This document shows, one piece after another, positions 7,723 to 15,540 of a stretch of 26,273 nt of DNA. The stretch comes from REDI01 sp964586865 (GTDB lineage: Bacteria > Myxococcota_A > UBA796 > GCA-2862545). Numbering within the stretch: position 1 is the stretch's first letter; each line of letters begins with the position of its first letter. The stretch is from the NCBI GenBank assembly GCA_964586865.1, contig CAZPJM010000040.1:1-26273 (forward strand), given 5' to 3'. The notes beneath the pieces were generated by a model that saw only the letters and a list, made by a program, of their open reading frames with translations, ran no database searches and was not told where the DNA came from. The position numbers and the translations under genes are program-made.

Positions 7723-9291
7723 CTACTGGAGCGTCCAGCCGTCGAACTCGGTGAAGTAGTAGTACGGCGCGATGGTGTTGTTCCGGACCTCGTTCCGCCA
7801 CGCCGACTTGGTGTCGAGCTTCCAGAGGAAGATGTAGGGCAGCTCCTCGGCGAGCTTGGCGTGGAGGTCGTGGTAGGCGTCCCGGGCCTCGGTGTCGGTC
7901 CGGGCCGCGTCGAAGCGGGCCAGGATCTTGTCGACCTCGGGGTCGCTGTAGTTGAAGATGTTCAGCGAGCCCTTGCCCGACTTGCGGGTGTGGAAGAGCG
8001 GGTTCACGTACTCGACCAGGCCGAAGGACCACTTGCCGATCAGCAGGTCGTAGTCCTCCATCTGGCCGCTCACGACCTCGCGGTTCCACTTGTCGGCGGC
8101 GACCTTGTAGACCTGCCGGTCGAAGCCGCCGGCCTGGAGCTGGTTGCCGATCTGGTTGAGCAGGTCCTTGGCCTCGGTGTCGAGGGGGGCGTTCATCCCC
8201 AGCTTCAGGTTGACCGGGGCCCCATCGATGGTCCAGCGCCCGGCGGCCTTCTTGGCGCCGGCCTTCTCCATGAGCTGGCTCGCCCGCGCCCGGTCGGACC
8301 GCTCGACCACCTTGACCTGGCGGTTGTAGTAGGGCGAGGACTGGACGAATGGGCCCGAGATGAACTCGCAGGGGGGGTTGGGGTCGTTCTTGTCGACGCC
8401 GATGGTGAGCTCGCGAAGCTCGGCCCGGTCGAGGGTCAGGTCGATGGCCTGACGGACCTCCTTGCGGGCGAGGCCCTTGCTCTTCGTGTTCACCGCGATG
8501 AACCACCACGACCGCAGGTCGTAGCTCTTGAGGGCCACATCGTCCGAGGCGGCGACCTCGGGCCGCAGGGGGGGCGCGACGGAGATGACGCCCTGGACAC
8601 CCGCGTTGATGAGGGTCCGCACCTGCACGAAGGGGTCGCCGCCCTCCTTGAGCTGCATGGTCGTCACGTTGGTCTGGTGGTGGGCGTTGGGGACGTGGGT
8701 GAAGGAGACCTCACGGCGTCCCTTGCCGCCCTTCATGGCCCCCGTGCCCACCGGCCGCAGCGAGAAGTCATCGTCGGGCGAGATGGTCGCGCTGTCGAAG
8801 GCGTGGGCGGGCAGGATGTGGAAGGCCACCCGCTCCCGAGGGTTGTGGTAGATCTTCCGGAAGGCGACGGTCGCGGCCCGCTCCTTGTCGTCGGCCTCGC
8901 ACCCGGCGAGGGACTCCCGGTAGTCCTTGCTCTCGTTGGACGGGTTGTTGGGGTTCAGCATCGCATCGACGCTGAAGCAGACGTCGGAGGCCTTGAGCGG
9001 CTTGCCGTCGTGCCACTTGATCCCGTCCTTGAGGGTCAGCTTGATCTTCTTGCCGCCCTCGAGGATCTGGTACCGCTCCACCACCCGGCTGCGGAGCTCG
9101 TTGGTGATGGCGGACCGGTAGAAGAGCCGGTCGAACACCAGCTCGTGGCTGCGCCGATCCACCATGGTGCGCGCGTAGAGGGGGTTCATCGTGGAGGGGA
9201 GCTGCTCCTCGAAGTAGTCGATGCTGCTTCCGGAGAGGAAGAGCGTACCGACCAGGCCCGCGCCGATCAGGAGGTGTCGAAGTCGACCCAT
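7723..9291 (-). CDS. Periplasmic peptide-type substrate-binding protein (SBP_bac_5 family)
   Basis: This 522-residue protein delivers the ligand to the Dpp/Opp-type permeases encoded downstream. Family signs are the opening STMNPLYARTMVDRRSHELV, the lobe-I stretch LTLKDGIKWHDGKPLKASDV (closely matching the family's LRxGVKFHDGxPxTAxDV), and the C-terminal WNREVVSGQMEDYDLLIGKW and NIFNYSDPEVDKIL segments. The signal peptide ends LFLSGSS: a lipobox-like LSG followed by Ser22 where Cys would normally be lipidated, so the protein is probably a soluble or uncleaved-anchor periplasmic form. A GGAG-type site overlaps the stop of the preceding lipoprotein gene, 12 bp upstream. Ligand unknown; peptides, opines or metal chelates are all known for the family. 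Confidence 0.93.
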   Translation of the reverse strand: MGRLRHLLIGAGLVGTLFLSGSSIDYFEEQLPSTMNPLYARTMVDRRSHELVFDRLFYRSAITNELRSRVVERYQILEGGKKIKLTLKDGIKWHDGKPLKASDVCFSVDAMLNPNNPSNESKDYRESLAGCEADDKERAATVAFRKIYHNPRERVAFHILPAHAFDSATISPDDDFSLRPVGTGAMKGGKGRREVSFTHVPNAHHQTNVTTMQLKEGGDPFVQVRTLINAGVQGVISVAPPLRPEVAASDDVALKSYDLRSWWFIAVNTKSKGLARKEVRQAIDLTLDRAELRELTIGVDKNDPNPPCEFISGPFVQSSPYYNRQVKVVERSDRARASQLMEKAGAKKAAGRWTIDGAPVNLKLGMNAPLDTEAKDLLNQIGNQLQAGGFDRQVYKVAADKWNREVVSGQMEDYDLLIGKWSFGLVEYVNPLFHTRKSGKGSLNIFNYSDPEVDKILARFDAARTDTEARDAYHDLHAKLAEELPYIFLWKLDTKSAWRNEVRNNTIAPYYYFTEFDGWTLQ

Positions 9292-9303
9292 GGAGTCTGT
9301 CTC

Positions 9304-10743
9304 CTACATGCCGGGGGTGCCGCCGCTCCGGGACCGTCCGACACGGATGCCGATGAGGTCCAGGGCGGTGCGCACCACCTCGAGAGAGGGGGCCCGGCGG
9401 GCTTGCTGATGGATGATCTCTGCGCCGCGAATGGTCATCTGGTTGTCGGCGTCCCAGGCGGTGAGGGCCAGTAGACCCTCGGGGGCCGCCGCGGCTTCCC
9501 GCTCGATGTCGCGGGCCGCGATCCGGAGCTTGCCCGACACTTCCCGGTCGCCCTGGACCTCGGCGACGAGCGCCGCGTTCCGGTACAGACCGGCGACGGC
9601 CACGTCCGCGAAGATGGGGTGGTGGTTCTCGTGGAGGCCCGCCTTGCTCGCCTGCTCCTCCTTCCAGGCCATGCGGAGCTCGTTGGCGGCGTCCACCACG
9701 GCCACGTTGTCGATCTTGCCGGAGTCGTCGCGGCAGGTGGCGAGCACGGCGGCCAGGAAGCTGCGGTCCTTCCAGGCGTCGATGGCGTCAGCGCCCTTGG
9801 CCCCCACCACGTCGGCCATGAAGGCGCCGTCCTTGACGTGAAGGAAGCCGGTGCCGAAGCGGAACTCGAGGGGCAGATCCCCCTCGGCGGCGACGTCCGG
9901 CTCGACGGGCAGGCGGTAGCGCGCCCCGTAGAGGTCGACGATGGCGGCCTTGTCGCCGGCGGCCTTCCTGGCGGCGGCGTCGTGCCACAGGGCGAGCTGG
10001 AGCAGCAGCGCCGGGTCGTCGAAGGAGAGCTGGCCATCGCCGGGAGGGAGCTCGGAGACGGTGTAGGAGGGCCGCTCGGTGACCTCGGGCCAGGTGCCCG
10101 GGGTCGGCGGAGGCCGGGAGACGGGCAGGCCGGAGAGGTCCGGGGGCCAGGTGGCGCCCGCCTCGTACCAGGCCAGCCAGGGCGCGGCCCACGGCCGGAC
10201 CCCGCTGGTCTCGGGAAGGGCCTTCACCGCATCCAGGTGGCTGCGGGCGCCGTCCAGGTCCCCCTTCAGGGTCTTGCCCACCATCAGGAGGTGGACCTTC
10301 TCGACCGGGTCGTACTCCTGGCCCATGGGCGGGTCGAAGTACTCCACATAGCTGTTGCCCGTCGCCAGGGCGGCCTGGCGGAAGAGGGCGGCCGCATCGG
10401 CGTGGAACCGGGCAGTGGCCAGACCCGGCGTCCCGTCCGAGCGACGGACCGAGGCCCGGTAGTCCCGGTCCAGGATGTGGGCGACGAAGGCCATGCCCTC
10501 GTAGGGGGCGCGGGCCTCGGCGTCGACCACCTGCATGGGCCAGGTCTCGTCGAACAGGCCCTTGTCCACCGGGATGGTCTCGACGGCCGGCGGCTCGGGC
10601 GGCTCGGAGGTGCCGAAGCAGCCGGCCGGGGAGAGCAGCCCGAGGAGCAGCGGCAGCACGAGCCCCCATCGGCCGGGCCAGGCCGGCCCGCCCCGGGGGC
10701 GATCGGTGGTGTGGGAGACGACGACGAACGCGTCGGGAGCCAT
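9304..10743 (-). CDS. Large lipoprotein of unknown function
   Basis: This 479-residue protein starts at the ATG at 10743, which overlaps the stop of the preceding gene as ATGA; the long upstream in-frame ORF is a shadow of that gene. After an unusually long 25-residue N-terminal region come a hydrophobic stretch and LLSPAGC, so Cys42 is the predicted lipidation site, followed by a Pro/Glu-rich tether. The mature part is mostly alpha-helical with Ala-rich segments (for example ATARFHADAAALFRQAAL, KLRIAARDIEREAAAAPEG) that resemble tetratricopeptide-type helices, though no clear TPR consensus is visible. It sits directly before the binding-protein gene (12 bp), so it may work with it at the membrane. 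No family recognised. Confidence 0.8.
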   Translation of the reverse strand: MAPDAFVVVSHTTDRPRGGPAWPGRWGLVLPLLLGLLSPAGCFGTSEPPEPPAVETIPVDKGLFDETWPMQVVDAEARAPYEGMAFVAHILDRDYRASVRRSDGTPGLATARFHADAAALFRQAALATGNSYVEYFDPPMGQEYDPVEKVHLLMVGKTLKGDLDGARSHLDAVKALPETSGVRPWAAPWLAWYEAGATWPPDLSGLPVSRPPPTPGTWPEVTERPSYTVSELPPGDGQLSFDDPALLLQLALWHDAAARKAAGDKAAIVDLYGARYRLPVEPDVAAEGDLPLEFRFGTGFLHVKDGAFMADVVGAKGADAIDAWKDRSFLAAVLATCRDDSGKIDNVAVVDAANELRMAWKEEQASKAGLHENHHPIFADVAVAGLYRNAALVAEVQGDREVSGKLRIAARDIEREAAAAPEGLLALTAWDADNQMTIRGAEIIHQQARRAPSLEVVRTALDLIGIRVGRSRSGGTPGM

Positions 10744-12005
10744 CAGGAGGCCTCGCAGTAGTCCTCGGTTCCGGCCGCGGAGATGCAGAGCGCACGCGCC
10801 TTGTCGGCGTTCTTGCCAGCGCTCTTGGCGTACTCGTACCACTCGCGAGCCAGGACCTTGGTCTTGTTCCGGGCCTCGTCGCGCGCGGCGCGGTTCTCGT
10901 CGGAGGCGTCCGAGGAGTACTTGGTCTCGGCCGACTGCCACAGGCGCTGGGCCGCCGCCGCCCGCAGCTTGTAGAGGCTGTTCACCCGGTTCGTGTAGGT
11001 GGAGCCCGTCCACACGGTGCGGTTCTCGAGCGCCACGTCGGACCAGCGGATGACCCCGTACCAGGCGCCCTTCTTGGAGAGGTGCAGGGCGTACTTGTAG
11101 CAGATGTCGGGATCGGAACGATCGATCTCGTCCAGGTGGCGCTTGACCAGGCGCTCCCACTCACCCTTGTCCCCCGAGGACCAGGCGTTGGTCATGAGCA
11201 CGCGGGAGATCTTGTCCTTCGTGGTCTGCTTGGGCGCTGCCGCGAGCTCGCCCTCGAGGCACTTGGCCTGCTCGGGAGAGAGCTTGCCGAGCATGGCCTT
11301 GGGCTCGAGCATCTTGATGTTGGAGCAGTCGCCGCTGCCGGCCGCGGCGGCGGGCTTCTCCTTGAGGGAGGCCTCGATGATGGCGTTGGAGGTCTCTTCA
11401 CCACCCCCGTCGGCGGTGCCGCCGGAGCCCCCGCCGGAGAGCTGGGCGATGCTCACCCCATCGCCGCCCTCACCGCTCGGCTGGGCCGTCCCGCCAGCGG
11501 AGCCACCAGACCCGCCGCTGCCGGACCCACCGGAGCCCCCGCTGCCGGACCCACCGCCGGACGCCATGCCCCCCGAGGAGCCCCCGGTGGAGCCCCCGCC
11601 GGACGAGCCGCCGCCGGTGTTGCGGACCGGAGGAGGCGGCTCGGTGGGCTCGAAGCCGCCGCCGTCGTCCATCCCGTCATCCTCGGGCGGGTCGGCGTCC
11701 GCCACCGCGGGAGGCTCGGTCGTCTGGGGCAGCTCACCCGAGTACTGGGACAGGCTCGGGTACGGCGAGAACGAGGCGGTGGGCTCCAGGGTGAACCACG
11801 ACACCCGCAGGTCGGCGGGCATGGGCGCGCCGTTGTCCCGCATGTCCGGGTTGACGACCTCGCCGTCCACCACGCAGCCGGCCCAGCCATCCTGGCAGGG
11901 CATGACGGGGAAGGCGGACTCGAAGTCGCTCCAGGAAGCGGCGAGGGCCGCCGTGGAGGCGAAGCCGAGGGCGAGCAGCCCGGCGATGGATGCAACCTTG
12001 CGCAT
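10743..12005 (-). CDS. Secreted protein with long Gly/Ser linker and helical C-terminal domain
   Basis: This is a 420-residue exported protein. The signal peptide covers residues 1-23 (LGFASTAALAA). A small N-terminal domain (24-95) contains a close Cys pair (CQDGWAGC, 37-44). Residues 97-130 are acidic and Pro-rich, 131-206 are almost only Gly and Ser, and 215-420 form a charged helical domain with Tyr/Trp-rich helices such as DICYKYALHLSKKGAWYGVIRWSDVALE that look like degenerate TPR or Sel1-type repeats. The flexible linker suggests a protein spanning or reaching across the periplasm between two anchors. The ATG at 12005 has AGGAG nine bases upstream. It overlaps the next lipoprotein gene by 4 nt. 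No known family is recognised with confidence. Confidence 0.8.
   Translation of the reverse strand: MRKVASIAGLLALGFASTAALAASWSDFESAFPVMPCQDGWAGCVVDGEVVNPDMRDNGAPMPADLRVSWFTLEPTASFSPYPSLSQYSGELPQTTEPPAVADADPPEDDGMDDGGGFEPTEPPPPVRNTGGGSSGGGSTGGSSGGMASGGGSGSGGSGGSGSGGSGGSAGGTAQPSGEGGDGVSIAQLSGGGSGGTADGGGEETSNAIIEASLKEKPAAAAGSGDCSNIKMLEPKAMLGKLSPEQAKCLEGELAAAPKQTTKDKISRVLMTNAWSSGDKGEWERLVKRHLDEIDRSDPDICYKYALHLSKKGAWYGVIRWSDVALENRTVWTGSTYTNRVNSLYKLRAAAAQRLWQSAETKYSSDASDENRAARDEARNKTKVLAREWYEYAKSAGKNADKARALCISAAGTEDYCEAS
11388..11615 (-). repeat. Low-complexity Gly/Ser-coding repeat tract
   Basis: The DNA coding for residues 131-206 of the secreted protein is a run of degenerate Gly/Ser codons. 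It includes a perfect 16-bp direct repeat, gctgccggacccaccg on the plus strand, at 11517-11532 and 11541-11556, offset by 24 bp (8 codons). Such in-frame repeats can expand or contract by slippage without breaking the frame. Confidence 0.7.
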
Positions 12006-12061
12006 GGTTCGTGCTCCTCTGGGCCCCCTCGCCCGGGCGGGGCGGGGGGTGCGAGATGAGG

Positions 12062-12544
12062 CTAGTCGATGGGGCGACCGCCGATGGGCTTGTCGCGACC
12101 GAACTGGATGACGGGATCCTCGTCCTCGAAGTCGTCGATGCCGAGCTTGAGCTTCTCGAGCTGGACCACGACCTTGTTCTTCCGCTTCCGCATCACGTAG
12201 GTGATCTTGCGGTTCTTGTAGCCGGGGGCCGAGACCTCGAAGGTCAGCTCCATCCCCTTGTCGAAGAAGACCTCGGTGCCGTCGGGCAGGTAGAGGACAT
12301 CGCCCTCCCAGGTGCCGTCGTTGGTGCGGACCGAGTGGGGCTCCTTCTCCTGGGGGTTGCGGACCTTGGCGGTGGACAGGGGCATGCCGTCGGGCCCGAG
12401 GACCTGGATGGCCAGCGGGATGCCGCCGTCGTCGTTCTTCTTCTTGGCGTGGGCGACGGCGGGCGCGAGCGTCAGGCCGGTGGCCACGGGGGCCGCGGAC
12501 AGGGCGAGGCCGAAGAGGGCGATGCTGGCGAGGGTGCGGGTCAT
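12062..12544 (-). CDS. Small secreted carboxypeptidase-regulatory-like protein
   Basis: This 160-residue protein has a signal peptide (about 1-33, ending APAVAHA before KKKND). The mature part reads as a single Ig-like beta-sandwich of the carboxypeptidase-regulatory type: PLAIQVLGPDGMPLSTAKVRN, then a variable turn, then LTFEVSAPGYKNRKITYVM, where the APGYxxR phrase is typical of that fold. The tail is acidic (DDFEDEDP). A GTG at 12547 and the ATG at 12544 are both possible starts; the upstream gene's TGA shares the A of this ATG, so translation is coupled either way, and GGAG lies 8 bp before the ATG. These domains usually mediate protein contacts rather than catalysis. Its place in the cluster suggests a structural part of the same envelope assembly. 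Confidence 0.8.
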   Translation of the reverse strand: MTRTLASIALFGLALSAAPVATGLTLAPAVAHAKKKNDDGGIPLAIQVLGPDGMPLSTAKVRNPQEKEPHSVRTNDGTWEGDVLYLPDGTEVFFDKGMELTFEVSAPGYKNRKITYVMRKRKNKVVVQLEKLKLGIDDFEDEDPVIQFGRDKPIGGRPID

Positions 12545-13617
12545 CACAAGGACTCCAGGTAGCGCGAGTAGGTGCCGGACGGCACCGCGTCCTTCGCGGC
12601 CGCGGTGGCCCCGGCGGCCTGCAGACCCCTGGCGATGGCGTTGGATTTCACCCCCGAGGCGATCTCCCGCGCGAACTCGGCGTCGCCGGAGATGGCCGCG
12701 GCGGTGGCCAGCGCATCGGCGAGCCCGTCCGCCGGAGCGCCACCCTCGCCCAGCGCGGTCAGGGTGGCCTTGGCCGTCTCATAGTCCTCCTTGGCCACGG
12801 CGATCAAGGCGCGGGTCGCCTGGACCCGCCAGACCTGACCGTCGGGCGCACCGCCCATCTCGTCGAGGAGCCCCTCGGCCACCGCCGGGCGGCCGGACGC
12901 CACCGAGCGGCCGGCCCACAGCAGGAGCAGCTCGTCGCGGGCGCTGTAGTCCACCGGGAGGAACTTGAGGAGCTCCTCGGCGGTCTCGCAGGCCTCCTCG
13001 CGCTGGCCGAGGGCCCACAGGGCGGTGGCCTCGGCGAGCTGGGCCCGACCGGTCTCGGCGTCGTTCAGGTAGTCCAGGTAGGTGCTGGCGGCCTGCCCCA
13101 CGGCGCCGCCGGCGCTGGCGGCGTCCTCGAGGAGGGGGATGGCCGAGTCGGTCTCGGCGTCGGCCAGGTAGACCTCGGCAGCGAGGACTTTGCCCGCCGG
13201 CAGGCCGGAGGCCTCGGCGTACTTCTGGATGTTGCCCAGGTTGCCCTCGCGCAGGGCGACGATGGCCCGGCGCAGGTTGATCTCGGCCTTGGCCGCCTCG
13301 TCCAGGCCCTCGATGGTGAGGGCGTCGGCGAGGGTCTTGTCGGCGGCGCCGTAGTCGCCCGCCAGGAGCTGCATGTAGGCCAGGCCCGTGTGCACCTCGA
13401 CCACATCGGCGTGCTTGTCGGCCAGGGCCTTGTACTCGTCGTGGGCGCCGGGAAGGTCGCCGGCGTCCAGCGAGTCGCGGGCCGAGGAGACGATCTCGGC
13501 CGGGTCCTTGGCGCCGCCGAGGGAGATGCCGGTCATCTCCTCGATCTGGTCACAGCCGGACAGCAGCAGGAGGGGGGTCATTCCGAGCAGGAACGGCGCC
13601 ATGCGAAGCAGAGACAT
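12544..13617 (-). CDS. TPR-like lipoprotein, first gene of the leftward cluster
   Basis: This is a 357-residue lipoprotein: residues 1-21 form the signal sequence, with lipobox LLSGC placing the lipid on Cys22. From residue 40 on the chain is a series of 34-residue-like helical hairpins with TPR character (ARDSLDAGDLPGAHDEYKAL, AYMQLLAGDYGAADKTLADAL, ALWALGQREEACETAEELLK, AKEDYETAKATLTAL), with the small Ala/Gly residues and spacing of TPRs. Such proteins act as scaffolds. The ATG at 13617 is chosen because GGAGG lies 6 bp upstream; the longer frame to 13779 has no ribosome site and no signal peptide at its start. It faces the Ser/Thr kinase gene across a shared 255-bp gap and heads the cluster containing the ABC importer. 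Confidence 0.85.
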   Translation of the reverse strand: MSLLRMAPFLLGMTPLLLLSGCDQIEEMTGISLGGAKDPAEIVSSARDSLDAGDLPGAHDEYKALADKHADVVEVHTGLAYMQLLAGDYGAADKTLADALTIEGLDEAAKAEINLRRAIVALREGNLGNIQKYAEASGLPAGKVLAAEVYLADAETDSAIPLLEDAASAGGAVGQAASTYLDYLNDAETGRAQLAEATALWALGQREEACETAEELLKFLPVDYSARDELLLLWAGRSVASGRPAVAEGLLDEMGGAPDGQVWRVQATRALIAVAKEDYETAKATLTALGEGGAPADGLADALATAAAISGDAEFAREIASGVKSNAIARGLQAAGATAAAKDAVPSGTYSRYLESL

Positions 13618-13718
13618 GCGGGTCCTCCGGGCGGGGTCACCCCACCAGCGAGCGGGCCTGTTGTGCCACACGCGCCCGGGGGATGCAAGGCGGTTCCGAC
13701 CGCCCGACCGGGGCCTAA

Positions 13719-13748
13719 CGCCAATGACACCCAGGTGTGGATTGGGCG
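13719..13748. promoter_or_regulatory. Candidate operator: interrupted palindrome in the divergent gap
   Basis: A perfect inverted repeat ACACC-CA-GGTGT occupies 13727-13738. It is flanked by a second, outer pair, CGCCAAT (13719-13725) and ATTGGGCG (13741-13748), offset by one base. This nested symmetry is centred in the 255-bp gap (13618-13872) between the TPR lipoprotein and the kinase genes, where a regulator could control both directions. The gap otherwise holds only GC-rich sequence and, at 13811-13816, a TACCGT box preceded by TGC. Confidence 0.4.
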
Positions 13749-13872
13749 TCTCGGATCGGGTCGGGGCGGACGTGAGCACCCGTCCGGGCGGCGCGGCGCG
13801 CGGGGCATGCTACCGTCCGGGGGCCTCGCCGGGGCTGCCGCCCCGGTCCTCCCGGAGTCCCCTCCCCTCCCC

Positions 13873-15528
13873 ATGACCGAGCCCCGACCCGCCGAGCGCG
13901 TGGATCGCACGCCCGAGGACGGCGCGGTACGCCTCCTGCGCGAGGTGGCGGCCGGCCCCGTCAGCGCCGTCTTCGCGGGCGAGCGGACCACCCGGCTGGG
14001 CACCCGCCGGGTGGCGGTGAAGCTGCTCCGCGAGCTCCCGGAAGAGGGGGTGGATCGCCTCCTCGACCTGCGCGACCGGGCCCGACTCCTGGACGCGCTG
14101 GGCCATCGCCACCACGTGGCGGCCCTGGACGTGGCGCGGGTGGACGCCCGCTTCGCCCTGGTGAGCCCCTGGGTGGACGGCATCGACCTGCTCGACTGGG
14201 TCGACGTGCTCACCGAGATGGGGCGGGTCCTCCCCCGGCGGGTGTCCTGCGAGATCGTCCGCGCGGTGGCGGTGGCGCTGGTGGCCGCCCGGGAGGGCCT
14301 GCCGCCCGGCGCCGACGCCCCCCTCGCCCAGGCGCACCACGACCTCAAGCCATCCAACGTGCTCATCACCCGGGATGGCGAGGTGAAGATCACGGACTTC
14401 GGCACCGGCTTCACGGCGCTGGCGGGCACGACGGCGCGCACCGGCGCGCTCAAGAAGGGCCTCGTCCGCTACCTCTCCCCCCAGCGACGGGACGCCCCCG
14501 AGGAGCGGGACGGCCCCCTCGCCCACGCCGACATCTACGCCCTGGGGGTCCTGGCCCTGGAGCTGTTCCGCGGCCGATGGCTGAAGCGGCTCCGCTCCTC
14601 CAATCCGCAGCACGATCGTCACCTCTCCGATCTGGTGGCCCGCCTGGAGGACCTCCAGATGCGGAGCGACTCGGACGACCGGATGCTCCGCAACCTGCTC
14701 CTGCGGATGGTGCGCTTCGAGACCGAGGCTCGCCCCGACCTCTCCGAGGTGGTCTCCACCTTCCGGGCCCTCGCGGATCGCACCGAGGGGCCCTCCCTCG
14801 AGGCCTTCGCCGCCGACCACGCGGTCCCGTGGCTCGAGGCGCCCCCGGACGCCCCCGACACGGCGCTCCAGGGCATCGAGGTCCTGGTGTGCGAGCGGGG
14901 GCGTCCCCTCCCCGCCCCCCGGCCCGACACGCTCACCGTGGTCACCCTGCCGGACCGCTACGATCAGCAGCTCGCCAACGCCGACAGCACGGGCGAGTTC
15001 CCGGTGTTCGAGGCCGAGGTGACCGACCCGCGGGTCCGGGTCGCGGCGGCCACCCCGACAGGCCCGCCGGCGCCCACCGAGCCGGCCCCCGGCGACACGA
15101 CGCCCCCCGCCGAGCCGCGGCGCGAGGGCGCCCGGGGGGCGACGGGGCCGGTGCCGGTCGAGGTGGTGCTGGACGAGCTGTCCACCGGGAGCTCCGAGCT
15201 GGACGAGGCCCTGGCCCCCGAGAGGCGCCAGCCCCCGCCCGGGGCCGAGGCCGACGAGGGGCTCCCGGAGCTGGAGCTGGACGAGACCCCGGCCCCCGCG
15301 CCCATGGCCGCCGTCGCGGTGGTGGCCGAGGTGGAGGAGGACGAGGAGCACGACAGGGAGGCGCCCGGAGCAGCGCCGGTCCGCCCCGTCCGCTCGGGCG
15401 AGCCGCGGTCCGAGGGCGAGGACGGCTGGGGGATGGTGCCCCTGGTCCTGGTGGCGGGGCTCGTGGGTCTCGCCGCCGGCGCCCTGGCCCTCGGGCTGGT
15501 CGTGGTGGCCTGGGTCTGGCTGCTCTGA
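13873..15528 (+). CDS. Membrane-anchored Hanks-type Ser/Thr protein kinase, atypical
   Basis: The 551-residue frame from the ATG at 13873 has an N-terminal kinase domain (about 20-330), a 190-residue Pro/Glu-rich linker and one C-terminal transmembrane helix (about 521-550), making it a tail-anchored cytoplasmic kinase. Present: VAVK Lys50, catalytic Asp157 and Asn162 in HHDLKPSN, DFG at 175-177, and the DIYALGVLALEL helix. Altered: the glycine loop keeps one of three glycines (VAAGPVSAVF), the alpha-C Glu position is Arg69 in my alignment, HRD is HHD (a non-RD kinase), and APE is SPQ (Gln204). It may be active without activation-loop phosphorylation, or may be a pseudokinase. The start is uncertain: an ATG at 13807 would add 22 residues and neither has a strong ribosome site. 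It stands alone, divergent from the envelope cluster. Confidence 0.87.
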   Translation: MTEPRPAERVDRTPEDGAVRLLREVAAGPVSAVFAGERTTRLGTRRVAVKLLRELPEEGVDRLLDLRDRARLLDALGHRHHVAALDVARVDARFALVSPWVDGIDLLDWVDVLTEMGRVLPRRVSCEIVRAVAVALVAAREGLPPGADAPLAQAHHDLKPSNVLITRDGEVKITDFGTGFTALAGTTARTGALKKGLVRYLSPQRRDAPEERDGPLAHADIYALGVLALELFRGRWLKRLRSSNPQHDRHLSDLVARLEDLQMRSDSDDRMLRNLLLRMVRFETEARPDLSEVVSTFRALADRTEGPSLEAFAADHAVPWLEAPPDAPDTALQGIEVLVCERGRPLPAPRPDTLTVVTLPDRYDQQLANADSTGEFPVFEAEVTDPRVRVAAATPTGPPAPTEPAPGDTTPPAEPRREGARGATGPVPVEVVLDELSTGSSELDEALAPERRQPPPGAEADEGLPELELDETPAPAPMAAVAVVAEVEEDEEHDREAPGAAPVRPVRSGEPRSEGEDGWGMVPLVLVAGLVGLAAGALALGLVVVAWVWLL

Positions 15529-15540
15529 GGCCGGGGCCCG

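Noticed and set aside
6505..9474. 989-codon open frame on the plus strand
   Set aside because: It runs antisense to two permease genes and the binding-protein gene, whose motifs are unmistakable. Its His/Gly/Gln/Glu-rich composition is that of a GC-bias shadow.
12544..12547. GTG at 12547 as the certain start of the small secreted protein
   Set aside because: It gives a GTGA overlap, but the ATG at 12544 has the better distance (8 bp) from GGAG; the two differ by one residue and cannot be separated from sequence alone.
13390..13872. Upstream in-frame extension of the Ser/Thr kinase
   Set aside because: The extension lies over the opposite TPR lipoprotein gene and the divergent gap and has no domain content; kinase homology begins shortly after 13873.
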